Under the pieces are notes generated by a model. That model did not search any database. It saw nothing but the letters and a program-made list of their open reading frames with translations, and was not told the DNA's origin. From positions 71,827,384 through 71,891,383 of the forward strand of contig CM043944.1 in the NCBI GenBank assembly GCA_014529385.2: a stretch of DNA of 64,000 nt, read 5' to 3'. Positions 36,750-48,173 of the stretch are shown here, piece after piece. The position numbers were made by a program, and so were the translations under genes. Origin of the DNA: Adiantum capillus-veneris (Eukaryota; Streptophyta; Polypodiopsida; Polypodiales; Pteridaceae). Each line of letters opens with the position of its first letter. The first letter of the stretch is position 1.

Positions 36750-39515
36750 GCATTCTTTGGAAAGTCAATTAGGGTGTTCATTGATGATTTCTGTATTTAT
36801 AGCTCAAAATCATTGCATCTACAAAGGGTAGAAGAAGGTTTAAAGAAGCTCTATGACATGGGAGGTCAACTCAACCCCGACAAGTGCCATATAGGTGAGG
36901 ATGAAGTAATCTTGCTTGGTCATAAAGTTTCTTACAAAGACATTGAAGTGGATCCTTCAAAGGCAAAGGCTCTTATTGAGCTACCATCACCCAAGAGTCT
37001 TAAGGAGGTCATCTCATTCATTTAAAAGGTGAAGTATATGTCACGCTTCATTCACTTAGCCTCGGAGTTACTTCACCCTTTGCAAAAGTTGACACAACAA
37101 GTAGAATTTGCATGGTCTGATGAGCTTGAAGAGTACTTTTGTAACATTAAAGCCATTTTGTCAGAGCTACCAACACTCATGCCTCCTTGTTGGGAGTACA
37201 CATTCTTTGTTAGCTCTAGTGCTGGGAAAGAAACAATTGGTGCAGTTTTGCTACAACAAGATCCCTATAGTACCAGGATGCGGCCCATCTACTTTGCTAG
37301 TAGGGTCATGAATGCTTTAGAGAGAGGCTACACGGAGGCAGAACTCATGATGCTTTCTCTCATGTTTGCGATAAGGAAGTTTAGATCCTACTTGCTCCCA
37401 AAACCTTTTGTAATCCTCACCGCAGAGAATTTGTTCCCTTTGGTGTCATCTCAAATGAATCTTAGTACTAGGATCTCAAAGTGGATTATGGAGTTGCAAG
37501 AGTTTCAATACTCTTTCAAGGTAGAAGATAGTGTGCGTGCACAATTGGCAGGGATTCTCACTTATAGGGTGCATGAAAAGGAGATTAAGGTGCCTGAAGT
37601 AAAGACCCTACCATTGCCACCACCAAAAAGTATTCCTAATACTTTTACCTTGTTATTTGATGGAGCTTTTCGTCGAGCCACAGGAAAATCAGGGGGAGGG
37701 CTAGTGTTGCTCAACCCAAGTGGAGAGGTGGTCATGAAAGAGAAGTTCAATCTACCAAGTTCAGCTAGCAACAATGAAGCAGAATATGACACACTACTTC
37801 ATGGTTTAAAAATATGCATTGGCCATGGTATACAACGTCTCATGGTAAAAGGGGATGCACTTCTCATTGTGAAGTAGATTTTAGGCATTTGGGCATGCAA
37901 AAATGAAAGACTAAGGGCCAAAGTTCATACCATCCGTAGGCTATTTAATCAATTTGAGGAGGTGCAATTATATCATATTCCTAGGAAACAAAATGAAGAT
38001 GCTGATTTACTTGCACAACAAGACATTGCATGTGTAAAGAAAGAAGTGCAGGTCATCATGGTGGCGGCTGCTGTGAAGCAACCGAGGTACCAGGGATTGG
38101 AGTCATTGGCTCCCATCATTGGCTACATTTTGGAGGGTGAGTTTCCACCAGACTTCACAAAAGCTCAGAAGAGGAGACTCATGAAGAAGGCAAGCATGTA
38201 TCTCTTCCTAGAAGGCTCCCTCTATCAAAGAGGGAAGGATAAAGTGTGCAGAAGAGTACCAACTATCGCGGAAATTCCAGCCATTCTAAAAGGTTTGCAT
38301 GAAGAGGCATGTGGTGGTCATTTTTCCCAAGAATTAACCGTGAAGAAGATTTTGCTTACGGGGTATGTTTGGGCAAGTCTGCATGTGGATGTCCAACATT
38401 GGTGTAAAAGTTGTCACAATTGTCAGGTAAATGGGAATAGAAGATTGATTTATGGTCCAAGGCAAATCGTGCTTGCAAATGGACCCTTTGAAAAGTGGGG
38501 CATTGATGCTATGGGTCCTCTGCCTAGGACAAAAAATGGTAAACTCTACATTCTAGTGGCTATAGACTATATGACTAGGTGGGTGGAAGCACAAAGTGTG
38601 GCAAAGGTAAATGAGAGGACAGTGAGCAAATTCGTCTACACTTACATTTGTTGTAGATTTGGCACACCTTTGGAGATTGTTTCTGATAATGGTCCAGGGT
38701 TTAGAAAGGGATTGCTCACAGAAGTCTATGAAGAACTTTGCATTCTACATCGTCACAGTACACCCTACTATCCCCAATCAAATGGTTTGGTAGAAAAAGC
38801 TAATGGTGTCATTGCAGGCATCATTAGAAAGATGGTGAAAAACAAGACAAAGTTGTGGGATGACTTCTTGGATGGTGCCTTGTGGGCGTATCGAACCACA
38901 TATAGGGAAGCCACGGAGTTCACACCATTTCACTTGGTCTATGGTCAAGACGCTTTACAGCCAATTGAGCTAAACATTCCAACAATGCGACTTCATGGAA
39001 AATCAGCACAAGATGATCAAGAAGCATGGATGGATCGACTTCTTACCTTAGCTGAGCTTGAGTGGAAAAGAGAAGCAGCATACGAGTGCTATAAGAGGAA
39101 AGCCACACAGACAAAGGAGAAGCTTGACAAGAAACTGAAGGACAAAGGCATCAATGAAGGAGATCTTGTGCTAAGGTATGACAATCGACTCGATAATCGT
39201 TTTGATGCCAAATTTGAAAGAAGATGGTAGGGGCCATACATAGTCAAGAAGGCTTTCAATTCAAGTTACTATCAACTTATGGACTTGAATGGGAAAGAGC
39301 ACTCCAGGAAGGTAAACGGCTATCGCTTGAAGCCTTACTTGAGTCGCCTTCTACCAAAGGATCTACCAGAGCAAAAGGCAACTATCTCATGTAAGTATTG
39401 TTCCATGAAGCATGAGTGTAACACAAACCAAAATTCCAAGGGGCCAAACAATGAAGATCTTGTCAAGGACTGTGAAGCACTCTCTTTGGAAAAGATTCTT
39501 TATGATGGTACATGA
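36750..39515 (+). pseudogene. G3 pol continuation: RT active site, RNase H, second RNase H, integrase
   Basis: Same phase as gag-pol throughout, broken by TAA 37023, TAG 37875 and TAG 39228 besides TAA 36747. Contents in order: RT active site FIDDFCIY (36780), LLGHKVS, RNase H of gypsy type (about 37180-37520, YTEAELMMLSL), a second, archaeal-type RNase H (LLFDGAFRRATGKSGGG at 37650, NNEAEYDTLLHGL, KGDALLIVK). Integrase follows with HHCC finger (HVDVQHWCKSCHNC at 38385) and D, D, E in WGIDAMGPL, VSDNGPGF and QSNGLVEKANG. A GPYIVKK tail closes it. Every stop could come from a Gln codon by one C-to-T change. Confidence 0.9.
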
Positions 39516-39529
39516 ATATACCATCATCC

Positions 39530-39540
39530 TGGGGGAGGGC
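39530..39540 (+). other. G3 polypurine tract
   Basis: TGGGGGAGGGC three bases before the 3' LTR, the expected plus-strand primer. Confidence 0.8.
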
Positions 39541-39543
39541 TAA

Positions 39544-41925
39544 TGATAGCCGTTTTTTGGCTCTCTGTAATTGCCATAGTGAGTTATCTCACCCTATCAA
39601 ATCACTCAAACACTGTGGTTACCCTCACCCTTTCACTGTATATAGGCGCGTGTGAGTTAGGGGACTTTTCCCATATCTCCTTACTGAAATAAAAAACCCT
39701 AAATTAGCTAGTCATTGGGCTAGTTGAGCCAAAAAAATAAAAAATATAAGTATATTATGGTCCATGCGTATGTAAATATTTCTTTGTATATAGGGCCTAA
39801 ATAAAAGATTTTTTCATAATTATTTTGGTATTTATTTAAATATTTCTACCTAGGTGTGTGTTATTTATGCTCTGTACATTGCCTCACCATTACCACAATT
39901 TTTCTTACCATTTTTCATACTCTTTATTCCATATAGAAATATTTTCATGTAAGCTTCTCTTATATTTGGTGTAACTCCACCCCAACAAAAATCCAAAAAA
40001 ACTAGTTTTATTTATGTGTATATTTTTTCACTATTGTGATTTTTCCCTTCCTACATCTATTTTGTTTTTTTTTCTAAAAAATTAGAACACCAAAAATATT
40101 CATCCTTTTATGGTAGCCTCATAATGAGAGAGATTTATTTTGACCCCTTTATATTTTTTCCACTTATATTATTTATATTTGACATGTACATATTTTTTAG
40201 ACCCTTCAATATTTGATTTTCTTAGTTGTACTATTCACTTATATCATGATCTCAACAATATCTTTAATTATAGACCTACCAAATAAGGTCAAGGGTAGGT
40301 GGCATGCATACATGCACTATGGAGGGCTCACTCTTGGAGGTATTCAAAAGAATCATCCAAAGAAGGACCCCACAAGGACTTTGTGCAGTGGAAAAAAACA
40401 GTCGGTTTTGCTGAATTTTTAAAGTTCACTTGCTCTCTGAATTTGAAAAGGTGATACAAACAAAAGTTGTAGCTTGAGGGCTGAACTTTTGCCTCAAATT
40501 TTTTCATATGTTTTTGAGCTACGAGATGTGAGCTATGATTTTATTAGTTGACCCCAGCTTTCCCATGCTATGCAACCACACTCTCTCTTCCACTTTATCA
40601 TTTTCCTCTTTCACACACACTTCTCCACTCATCATCACCACCTCTCTCACCACTCCTCTCTGCACCCTACTCACCTTCTCCTCAACCTTGAAGAATAAGA
40701 GAAACCATGGTGAACTCATACCTCCCACACACAATTCCATTCCAAAATTGACCACCTAATCTCATTTTTCCTCCTCCAAATTACCCATATCTATCAAAAA
40801 AACCACAAAATTCAGCCTCTTCTCTTAAAAGACAGCATCATGGTGGTTGATTACTCAGCTTCAATTACCTTGTCTCTCAAGGAAGGTCAAGAGTGGAGAA
40901 AAAATGTACCGTCAAAGCTAGTGGACCGTCAACAAGCGTCAAAATTGGCCCTACTCAAGACACTTGGAGCATCAACCTTGTAAGAAATCCACCTTTTCTT
41001 ACCTCTTAAGAGTTTTTCTTCCTTATTTGTATCCTACATGGATACTCCCATTGTAAATATCCAATTCCATTTGTAAATTAATACTAACTCTACTAACACT
41101 AACCCACTATGAAAAGTCCTATCACCTCCATTTCTCTCCTCTCTCTTTCCCCACCAACTTCTTGATAATTCCAAGCAAAAGAAATTAGATAAATTACTGA
41201 AAATCTAACCCAACCATGGTTAGAGGAGTAACCCTAGCCTTCAAAATTGCTATAAAAGGAGGGTGTAGCTAGCACAAAAAGGGGGGAGAAGAAAGAGCAC
41301 TATGCTATAGCTTGAGAAGCCAAGCTCAACCTCTTGAGAAGGAGCTCTTGAGTGGAATCTCATTGGCATTAGGCATATGTATGTGTTGTATTAGGGGTGA
41401 TTAGCAAGGGAACTCTATGCCATTGTAAGAGAGAGGGATCATTAAATTGAGGGTAGGAAATCTATCATTTCTCCTACTAGTGTAAGCCCAACATTTGCTG
41501 AATCAAGGAGGGTGAATTTGGACTAAGCATGGATACCTTGTCTCCCTTCCAACGTGAAGTCATGGACAATAATGATGTGTAAGTGTCTTGGTGTTTTATT
41601 TAAGTTCTTGATAGCTTGTCTCCGGGTATTGTTATCAATTTAGCCATAAATCCCACATGCTGTAAGAGGGCGGCAGGGTGGAGAGGACTCCCCTGGCCTT
41701 AAGACAGTGATTGGGGTGGCTTTTTTCTTGTGATGTGTTGTGGTGTAATGTAATCAGGCTATGTTGAACAAATACTAATCTCACTTTGATTGGTCATGAC
41801 AGATTTGTAAGAAGGCATTAGTGCAACAAGCACCCCCTTCCCCCTTCTCTCTCTTTCTTACATATATATATTTATGTTTGCTTGATCATTAACGATACAC
41901 TTCAAAGCAGTCCGAGCACCATCTT

Positions 41926-41984
<59 letters not shown>

Positions 41985-42243
41985 TTTTAGTGTGTGAGAG
42001 TGTTCCATTGGTGTTAGGGTTAGTGTAAATTCCTTGCTTGTTTGTGGGTTGCTCTAACGATTCTCCTCTTTTGCGTCCTAGTTTGCTCTTAAACTAGGTG
42101 GTGCCCCTTGTGTAGTTGGGATTTGGCTGGGGGTTTGTTGTTTTGGTTTGTGTTGTGTTGTGCCCCAGCCCCATTGAGCAGCACGGGAGCCTTGAAGGGT
42201 GTCTAGAGGTTGCTCTTCTTGTTGCCTGCCCCGGACCGCTTCA
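39544..42243 (+). repeat. G3 3' LTR (2,700 bp)
   Basis: Nearly identical to 29895-32574. Differences are mostly transitions plus a longer (CT)n tract (41930-41982 here). Confidence 0.95.
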
Positions 42244-43238
42244 ATAGCAATGTCTCTATGTAACTTTTCTGACACAAGGCAATAGCACCATCACACTGCT
42301 TAAATTGTATACCCAAGTAATGATGCAACAGCCCCAGATCTTTCATCTTGAAAGTAGCATTTAAATCAGCCTTAAATTCAGCAATATGTCTCTCATTTAG
42401 GTCTCTTCATAATCTATGCCTTTTTGTTGTGCATAACCCTTTGCAACAAGTCGAGCCTTATGGTGATCGATCTCACCATCTGGCTTGCGTTTCAACTTGT
42501 AAACCCACTGTGTACCAATGACCTATTTTCCAGGAGGCAAATCACATAAATTCCATGTGTCATTTTCTATAAGTGCATCATATTCTGATTGCATGGCAGC
42601 CATCCAATTTATGAATTCTGTGCTTCATCAAAAGACAGAGGCTCCTCAACATCATGTAAGCTAGACACAGCCAAAGCATAACAATCTGATGCATAAGATG
42701 CATGGCGAGAGCTTGAACGAGTACGACTAGACAAAGGTGCCTCCAATTTACTGTCATGCAAAGTGTGCACCATACATTTTGGCATACCTCTAGCCTGCTC
42801 ATTTTCAGTCCTTTCCTCATCAAGTACATCATGCACATTCGCATCAGTAATAGGCTGATCTGTAACATTTTCAAAAACTCCCATAGGCTTTACATTTGCC
42901 TCATTGGAACTTACATTCGTATTTCCACCACTAAAAAGAGGCAACAAAGTGTCATAAATGTCCTGTGAGCTTACATTGCTATATCTAGTACATGACAGCA
43001 AGGGCTGAACAGAATCTTCCACAAACACTACGTCCCGTGAAACCAGAATACGCTTTGTTTGTAGATGATATAACCTATAACCTTTTCTTTCAGCACTATA
43101 ACCAACAAAAATACATTTGACAACCTTATCATCCAATTTTCTACGTTGTGTTTGTGGCACCAAAGCATGCCAAACAGCCAAAAACATGCATGTGCTCAAT
43201 AGAAGGCTTTCTATCATGCCATGCTTCATATGGAGTAA
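42244..43238 (-). pseudogene. Copia C2 integrase tail and RT start, with the RT core deleted
   Basis: Minus strand from 43238: TPYEAWHDRKPSIEHMHVFG (integrase end), KVVKCIFVGYSAERKGYRLY near 43085, then the variable linker, and an RT start ([44 protein letters not shown]) near 42410-42600. At about 42405 the text jumps from YEET to ERHIAEFKADLNATFKMKDLG, skipping the RT palm including YVDD. It then runs to ALCQKSYIETLL at the G3 junction. C2 therefore lacks the RT catalytic centre by internal deletion. Confidence 0.8.
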
Positions 43239-43430
43239 TGAAGGAGTACGAGCGGAAGTGTGACGCGAGAGAGAGTGCGAGAAGAAGAGCACGACGATAT
43301 GGTGAACTCGCTCTACTGTAATGTGTAGAGCATAGTGAGTTCTTATTAGGCAATTACAAAAGAACATGTGTACATACGTGGCGGCCCGCCCACTTACCTG
43401 GGCGACCACATTGGGATTTATACCCCAACA
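43239..43430 (-). repeat. Copia T 3' LTR (192 bp)
   Basis: Minus strand TGTTGGGGTATAAATCCC ... GTACTCCTTCA, beginning TG and ending CA, preceded by polypurine AGTGGGAGGT (43431-43440). C2 integrase text resumes right after it, so T inserted into C2. The 5' LTR is missing. Confidence 0.75.
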
Positions 43431-43519
43431 ACCTCCCACTTAAAGTCCAATGTGGTACTTTAAGTGTGAGAGAAGCTACTATACAAGCTAATATACAAGA
43501 GATGTAGAGAAGTGATGTA

Positions 43520-46500
43520 CTAACCTACACCTAACTGCTTGCGAAAGTGCGTAAAGCTCTCTGAGGGAAGTCCTTTTGTAAGTAGATCAGCAGGATTTTC
43601 TGTGGTGTGAACTTTGACAAGCTGAATTTGCTTATCCTTGAGCATTTCCTTGATGAAATGATACTTCACATCCACATGCTTTGTCTTTGAGTGATAAACT
43701 GGATTGCGAGCCAGTTGTATAGCACTCTGACTATCACAGTATAACACGGGCATCTCTTCTTTGATTCCCAAATCTGTTACTAGTTGATTAAGCCAAATTG
43801 ATTCTTTGCATGCCTCTGATGCTGCAACATATTCAGCCTCTGTAGTAGACTGAGTAACACAATCTTGTAATCTAGAACGCCATGATACTGCTCCACCCGC
43901 CAATGTAAAGACATATCCTGACGTAGACCTTCGGTTTTCTAAGTCACCTGCATAATATGAGTCTATAAAACCCTTTACACTTAGCTCCTGACTCCCATAG
44001 CATATACGCATACTCTTTGTAGCTTTCAGGTATCTCAATATTCCTTTCACTGCCTCCCAATGTTTCTTGGCTGGGTTTGACATGTATCGACTTACTACTC
44101 CCACTGCAAATGCAATGTCTGGGCGAGTACCAATCATTGCATGCATCAAACTACCCACTGCAGAAGCATATGGAATCTTATCTATTTCAGCCTGTTCTTC
44201 CTCAGACACAGGACAATCTTGTTTGCTAAGTTTCACATATGGTGGCAATGGAACACTCAATGCCTTTCCCTTCTCCATATTGAAACGTTGCAAAACCTTG
44301 TCAATATACTCTGTTTGAGATAACCAAATCAACTTCTTTGATGTGTCTCTCTCAATGCGCATACCAAGTATATGACTTGCCTCACCCATGTCTTTCATGT
44401 CAAACGATTTTGCCATCTTTGACTTCAAAGCTGAAATTTCTTCCAAGTGCTTGCCAGCAATCAACATGTCATCCACATACAAAATAAGGATCAACCAACT
44501 ACCATCCTTAGCCTTCTTTGTATATAGACAGTGATTGAACTCACTACGTTTGTAGCCTTGAGAAAGCATAAACTTGTGGAATTTATGGTACCATGCCCTC
44601 GGTGATTGTTTTAAGCCATAAAGACTCTTTAACAACTGGCATACCAAATCTTCCTTGCCTTTCTCAACAAACCCTTCTGGCTCCTGCATGTAAATTTCCA
44701 CATCTAAATCAACGCTGTCTTGACATCCATTTGGTGCAACACCAAATCTAATATGGCAACCAATGCAAGAAAGCATCTCAATGTAGTCATCTTGACCATC
44801 GGAGAGAAGACTTCATCAAAGTCAATGCCTTGTTCTTGCTTAAAGCCCTTGGCAACAAGCCTTGTTTTGTACTTTGGCTGACTATCATGAGCGGTGATCT
44901 TATACCTGTAAACCCATTTACAAGGTAGAGCCTTTTTTCCCTGTGGTAATTTAACTAGCTTCAATGTCTGGTTTTTATGCAGAGCTTTCATCTCTGACTG
45001 CATGGCCAATTGCCAATTCCCGGAGTCCTTCATTTGCACTGCTTCCTTGTAACATGAAGGCTCATTGCAATCAATCAACATGACATAGTTCATAGATGGA
45101 ACAAACCTATCAGGAGGTCGCGTGATACGTCCAGATCTACGCAAAATAGGTGGCTCAGGCTCAGCCACAACCTGTGGTTCCAATCTATCTAGTCCTTGCT
45201 CCTCTTGAGCCCTGACATTTTGTCTTGCACGTGCAGGTCCATCTTCTTGGAAGACAACTCTTCTAATCTCCTCAACCCTCTCTGGTTTAGAATGATATTT
45301 GGATTCATTAAAGTGAACATCATTGCTACGGATAACCTTTCTGGATTCGGGATCCCAAAGTCTGTACCCCATCTCACCAGAATTACCATAGCCTAGAAAG
45401 ATGCACTTTCTACTCTTTGGCTCAAGTTTGTTCCTAAATTCCTTTGGAACGTGAGTATATGCCTCATAGCCAAAGACTCTGAGATGCTTGTATGAGGGCA
45501 TTTTTCCTGACCATACCATCTCTGGCACTGAATCCTTCTGCAAAACCTTGCTAGGAGATCTATTTATAAGATGAACAGTTGTTGATACAGCTTCAGCCCA
45601 AAACCCATTTGGCAGCTGTGCATTAGACAACATACTTCTGACCTTCTCTTGTATGGTCCTATTCATCCTCTCAGCAACACCATTTTGAGGAGGATTGTAA
45701 GGAGCAGTAAGTTCATGTTTTATACCTTTTGACTCACAAAAGTCCTGAAAGGCCTTTGAAACATACTCTCCACCATTGTCAGTGCGTAAGCATTTAAGCT
45801 TCTTGCCACTCTGATTCTCCACAAGTGTCACAAACGTTTTGAAAACACTAAACGCTTCATCCTTGTGCTTGAGAAAGTAAACCCATACTTTCCTCGAGTA
45901 ATCATCTATAAATGTCATAAAGTAAGAAGCTCCCCCTAGAGATAGGTTAGGCATAGGTCCACACAAATCACTATGAACAAGTGCCAACTGTGTATCTCTT
46001 CTACTGCTTCTATGCTTATGTGGCTGCTGTGTTTGCTTATCATACAAACAATGTTCACAGAATTCAAAATCATTAAATGACAAGCAAGGCAAATAACCAG
46101 AACGAGACAAGATTTCCATTCCCTTCTTGGACATATGCCCTAACTGGCTATGCCACAAAGAAACGTTCGGCTGCTCGGCTACATTGATTACATTTTTAGA
46201 GACATTTGATACATAAATCATGTAAAGTCCTCCAGACTTTACTCCATGTGCTACTGTCATCGAACCCTTGGATATCTTCCACATGTTTTGTCCAAAAGTG
46301 GTGACGTAGCCAGCATCATCAAGTAAACCTGTGCTGATCAAGCTCTTTGTAACCAGACGAGACAAGATTTCCATTCCCTTCTTGGACATATGTCCTAACC
46401 GGCTATGCCACAAAGAAACGTTCGGCTGCTCGGCTACATTGATTACATTTTTAGAGACATTTGATACATAAATCATGTAAATTCTTGTAGACTTTACTCC

Positions 46501-46785
46501 ATGTGCTATTGTCATCGAACCCTTTGATATCTTCCACATGTTTTGTCCAAAAGTGGTGACGTAGCCAGCATCATCAAGTAGACCTGTGCTAATCAAGCTC
46601 TTTGTAATAGCGGGAACATGTCTCACATTCTTCAGCGTGAAAGAAGAGCCATTCTGAAACTTCAATGGAACATCTCCAACACCTAAGATCTCACATGTCT
46701 GCCCATTTCCTAGCCGAACATGATCTTTAGTGGTCACATAAGAGGTAAACCACTCCTTTTTTGGAGATACATGAAGTGATGCCCC
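43520..46785 (-). pseudogene. Copia T pol: protease end, integrase, RT, RNase H
   Basis: Frame 44704-46737 holds the protease end, a duplicated pre-integrase region, integrase (LVHSDLCGPM, LRTDNGGEY, NGVAERMNRT give D, D, E) and the RT start (WVYRYKI, LVAKGFKQEQGIDF, LHQMDVKTA). A frameshift near 44710 leads into frame 43520-44776, with YMQEPEGF, LKSLYGLKQSPRAWY, YVDDMLIAG (YVDD intact), then RNase H (DSYYAGDLENRRSTSGY, TEAEYVAASEA, LYCDSQSAIQLARNP, DLLTKGLP). The order protease-integrase-RT-RNase H is copia, Tork/Tnt1-like. Apart from the shift and one stop at the protease, it is well preserved. Confidence 0.9.
46103..46612 (-). repeat. In-frame 255-bp tandem duplication in copia T
   Basis: The two units (46103-46357 and 46358-46612) each encode SLISTGLLDDAGYVTTFG, HGVKS, NVSKNVINVAEQPNVS, LWHS-LGHMSKKGMEILSR. 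The length is 85 codons, so the frame is kept. Only a handful of residues differ (QLGH versus RLGH, for example). It doubles the pre-integrase domain including its LWHS-LGH histidine motif. Confidence 0.9.
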
Positions 46786-47187
46786 TTAGTCTATAATCCA
46801 GTCACTCAGTGCATTTTCATCAGATGCTGTAAGAAGAGCTGAGTCCATTGTATTCTTCAAGAAGTAGATGTCTTCTGACACTAGACTGTCATCCTCTGCA
46901 ACAGTGTTTGTCACATTTATTTCTTGAATCTTCACTGAGGACTTGTTCTTCTCACCATGGTCTTCAGCTTTCTCTTTGCCTTTTTCTGCTTTCCATTCTC
47001 TGCAGTCTCTTTTCATGTGACCCTTCTTGCCACAATGGTAGCATTCTATGTCACTCTTGCCTTTAGCACTGTGGGACTTGCTACGAGATTGATTCCTCTT
47101 TCCACCTTTGTACTTTTCTTTGGTCCTTCCCCTGACAACTAAGGCTGTTCCTTTGTCTTTGTCCATTGTCTTTCTATTGGTTACCAA
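46786..47187 (-). pseudogene. Copia T gag C-terminus with zinc knuckle and protease start
   Basis: Basic stretch KEKYKGGKRNQSRSKSHS, then knuckle CYHCGKKGHMKRDC (a complete CCHC), an acidic linker, and NALSDWIID. Here the frame meets TAA at 46786-46788, followed by GASLHVSP. The usual text is D-S-G-A, so the stop sits exactly at the Ser of the protease active site (TCA to TAA would do it). N-terminal gag and the 5' LTR are missing; the element is cut at about 47187, where G2 sequence begins. Confidence 0.8.
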
Positions 47188-47924
47188 AGAAAGAGCACGA
47201 TATTGTCAAGCACTTTTATTCAAAAAACATAGTATAGATGAAGCCTCTACAACAACATCACTAAATAAACAATTCAGGATCTACATCTTGCACAGCATAG
47301 TGTTTCCTCATGCATTTCTTCCATTGGCATAATACGGCCACATTACAGGGCTTTGCATACACACGGTGTTACCACCCATGCACATTGTCTACCCTTTTGT
47401 CTAGAACGACTTAAAATATTCAAAAAACATAGTATAGATGAAGTCTCTACAACCAACAATACTAAACAAACAATTCAGGATCCACATATTGCACAACATA
47501 GTGTTTCCTCATGCATTTGATATGAATGCCATATTGCCCATATATTCCTTAATTCCAACACATAGAGTAGACAAAGACTTAGATTGGACAAGTCGTGAGC
47601 TATTTAAGAGGTTAGATATTCTTGAGAAGCTAGATGGGACACGCTTAAGAGTTTTTGTAGGCATTTATGCTCAAAAAAGATGCATGAAATAATTTCATGA
47701 TCAACATATGCGATTAATAAGGAGTTCAAAAGGGGAGACTATGTGTTAGTCTAAACCTTGAAACAACACTCCAAGAAATTAAAGAAGCAAGGTAATGGTT
47801 CGTTTGAGATTTATGACATATCACCTAGTGGAGTCATAAAGCTTGCTACATTGGACAGATGAGAGATACCCCATTGGATCAATGGATGTAGGTTAAAGAA
47901 ATATTATTTTCCACTTACCACCAA

Positions 47925-48173
47925 CTCAGGGTTCACCATTCAGTACCCCCCTATATAATGTGCATTAGTGGAGTATTAAAAAAAATTCCCTCTTTTAACG
48001 TGTCTGAATGAATAAAATGACCCCTTATTTTAGGATTTTTTTCCAAAATTGAATATGAAAACCCCTTATTTTAATGTATCTTTGTTAAATTGCCTAAAAT
48101 TTTTCATTTTAAAACCCCTCCTTTTGAACTCACATTATACATTAACATGATTACATAGTGCACCCCCCGAGAC
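47925..48173. mobile_element. Candidate small MITE inside G2 copy C
   Basis: Copies A and B run straight from the integrase end to the following linker, while copy C has about 250 extra bases. They are flanked by TACCACC on the left and GACCACC on the right. The insert starts ACTCAGGGTTCACC and ends GTGCACCCCCCGAG, which could be a short imperfect inverted repeat. It is AT-rich with runs like AAACCCCTCC. A similar sequence lies at 50349-50606. Confidence 0.5.

Larger units (their letters stand above)
29895..42243 (+). mobile_element. Gypsy element G3, near-intact (12.35 kb, Tat-like)
   Basis: Full structure: 5' LTR 29895-32574, PBS 32578-32589, four small pre-gag ORFs (32654-34192), one gag-pol frame 34242-39515, polypurine tract 39530-39540, 3' LTR 39544-42243. 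ATAG at 29891-29894 and 42244-42247 is a 4-bp target duplication. Joining the flanks restores the copia codons ETLLCKFGL, proving the insertion. Domain order is gag, protease, RT, RNase H, a second RNase H, integrase, as in Tat-lineage gypsy elements. The LTRs differ at about 30 sites in 2.7 kb (hand count), so the insertion is young. Confidence 0.93.

Noticed and set aside
34242-39515. DGG in the protease of G1 and G3 as a new active-site variant
   Set aside because: Asp-Gly-Gly at this place is, to my knowledge, common in plant Tat-type gypsy elements, so it is not novel by itself.
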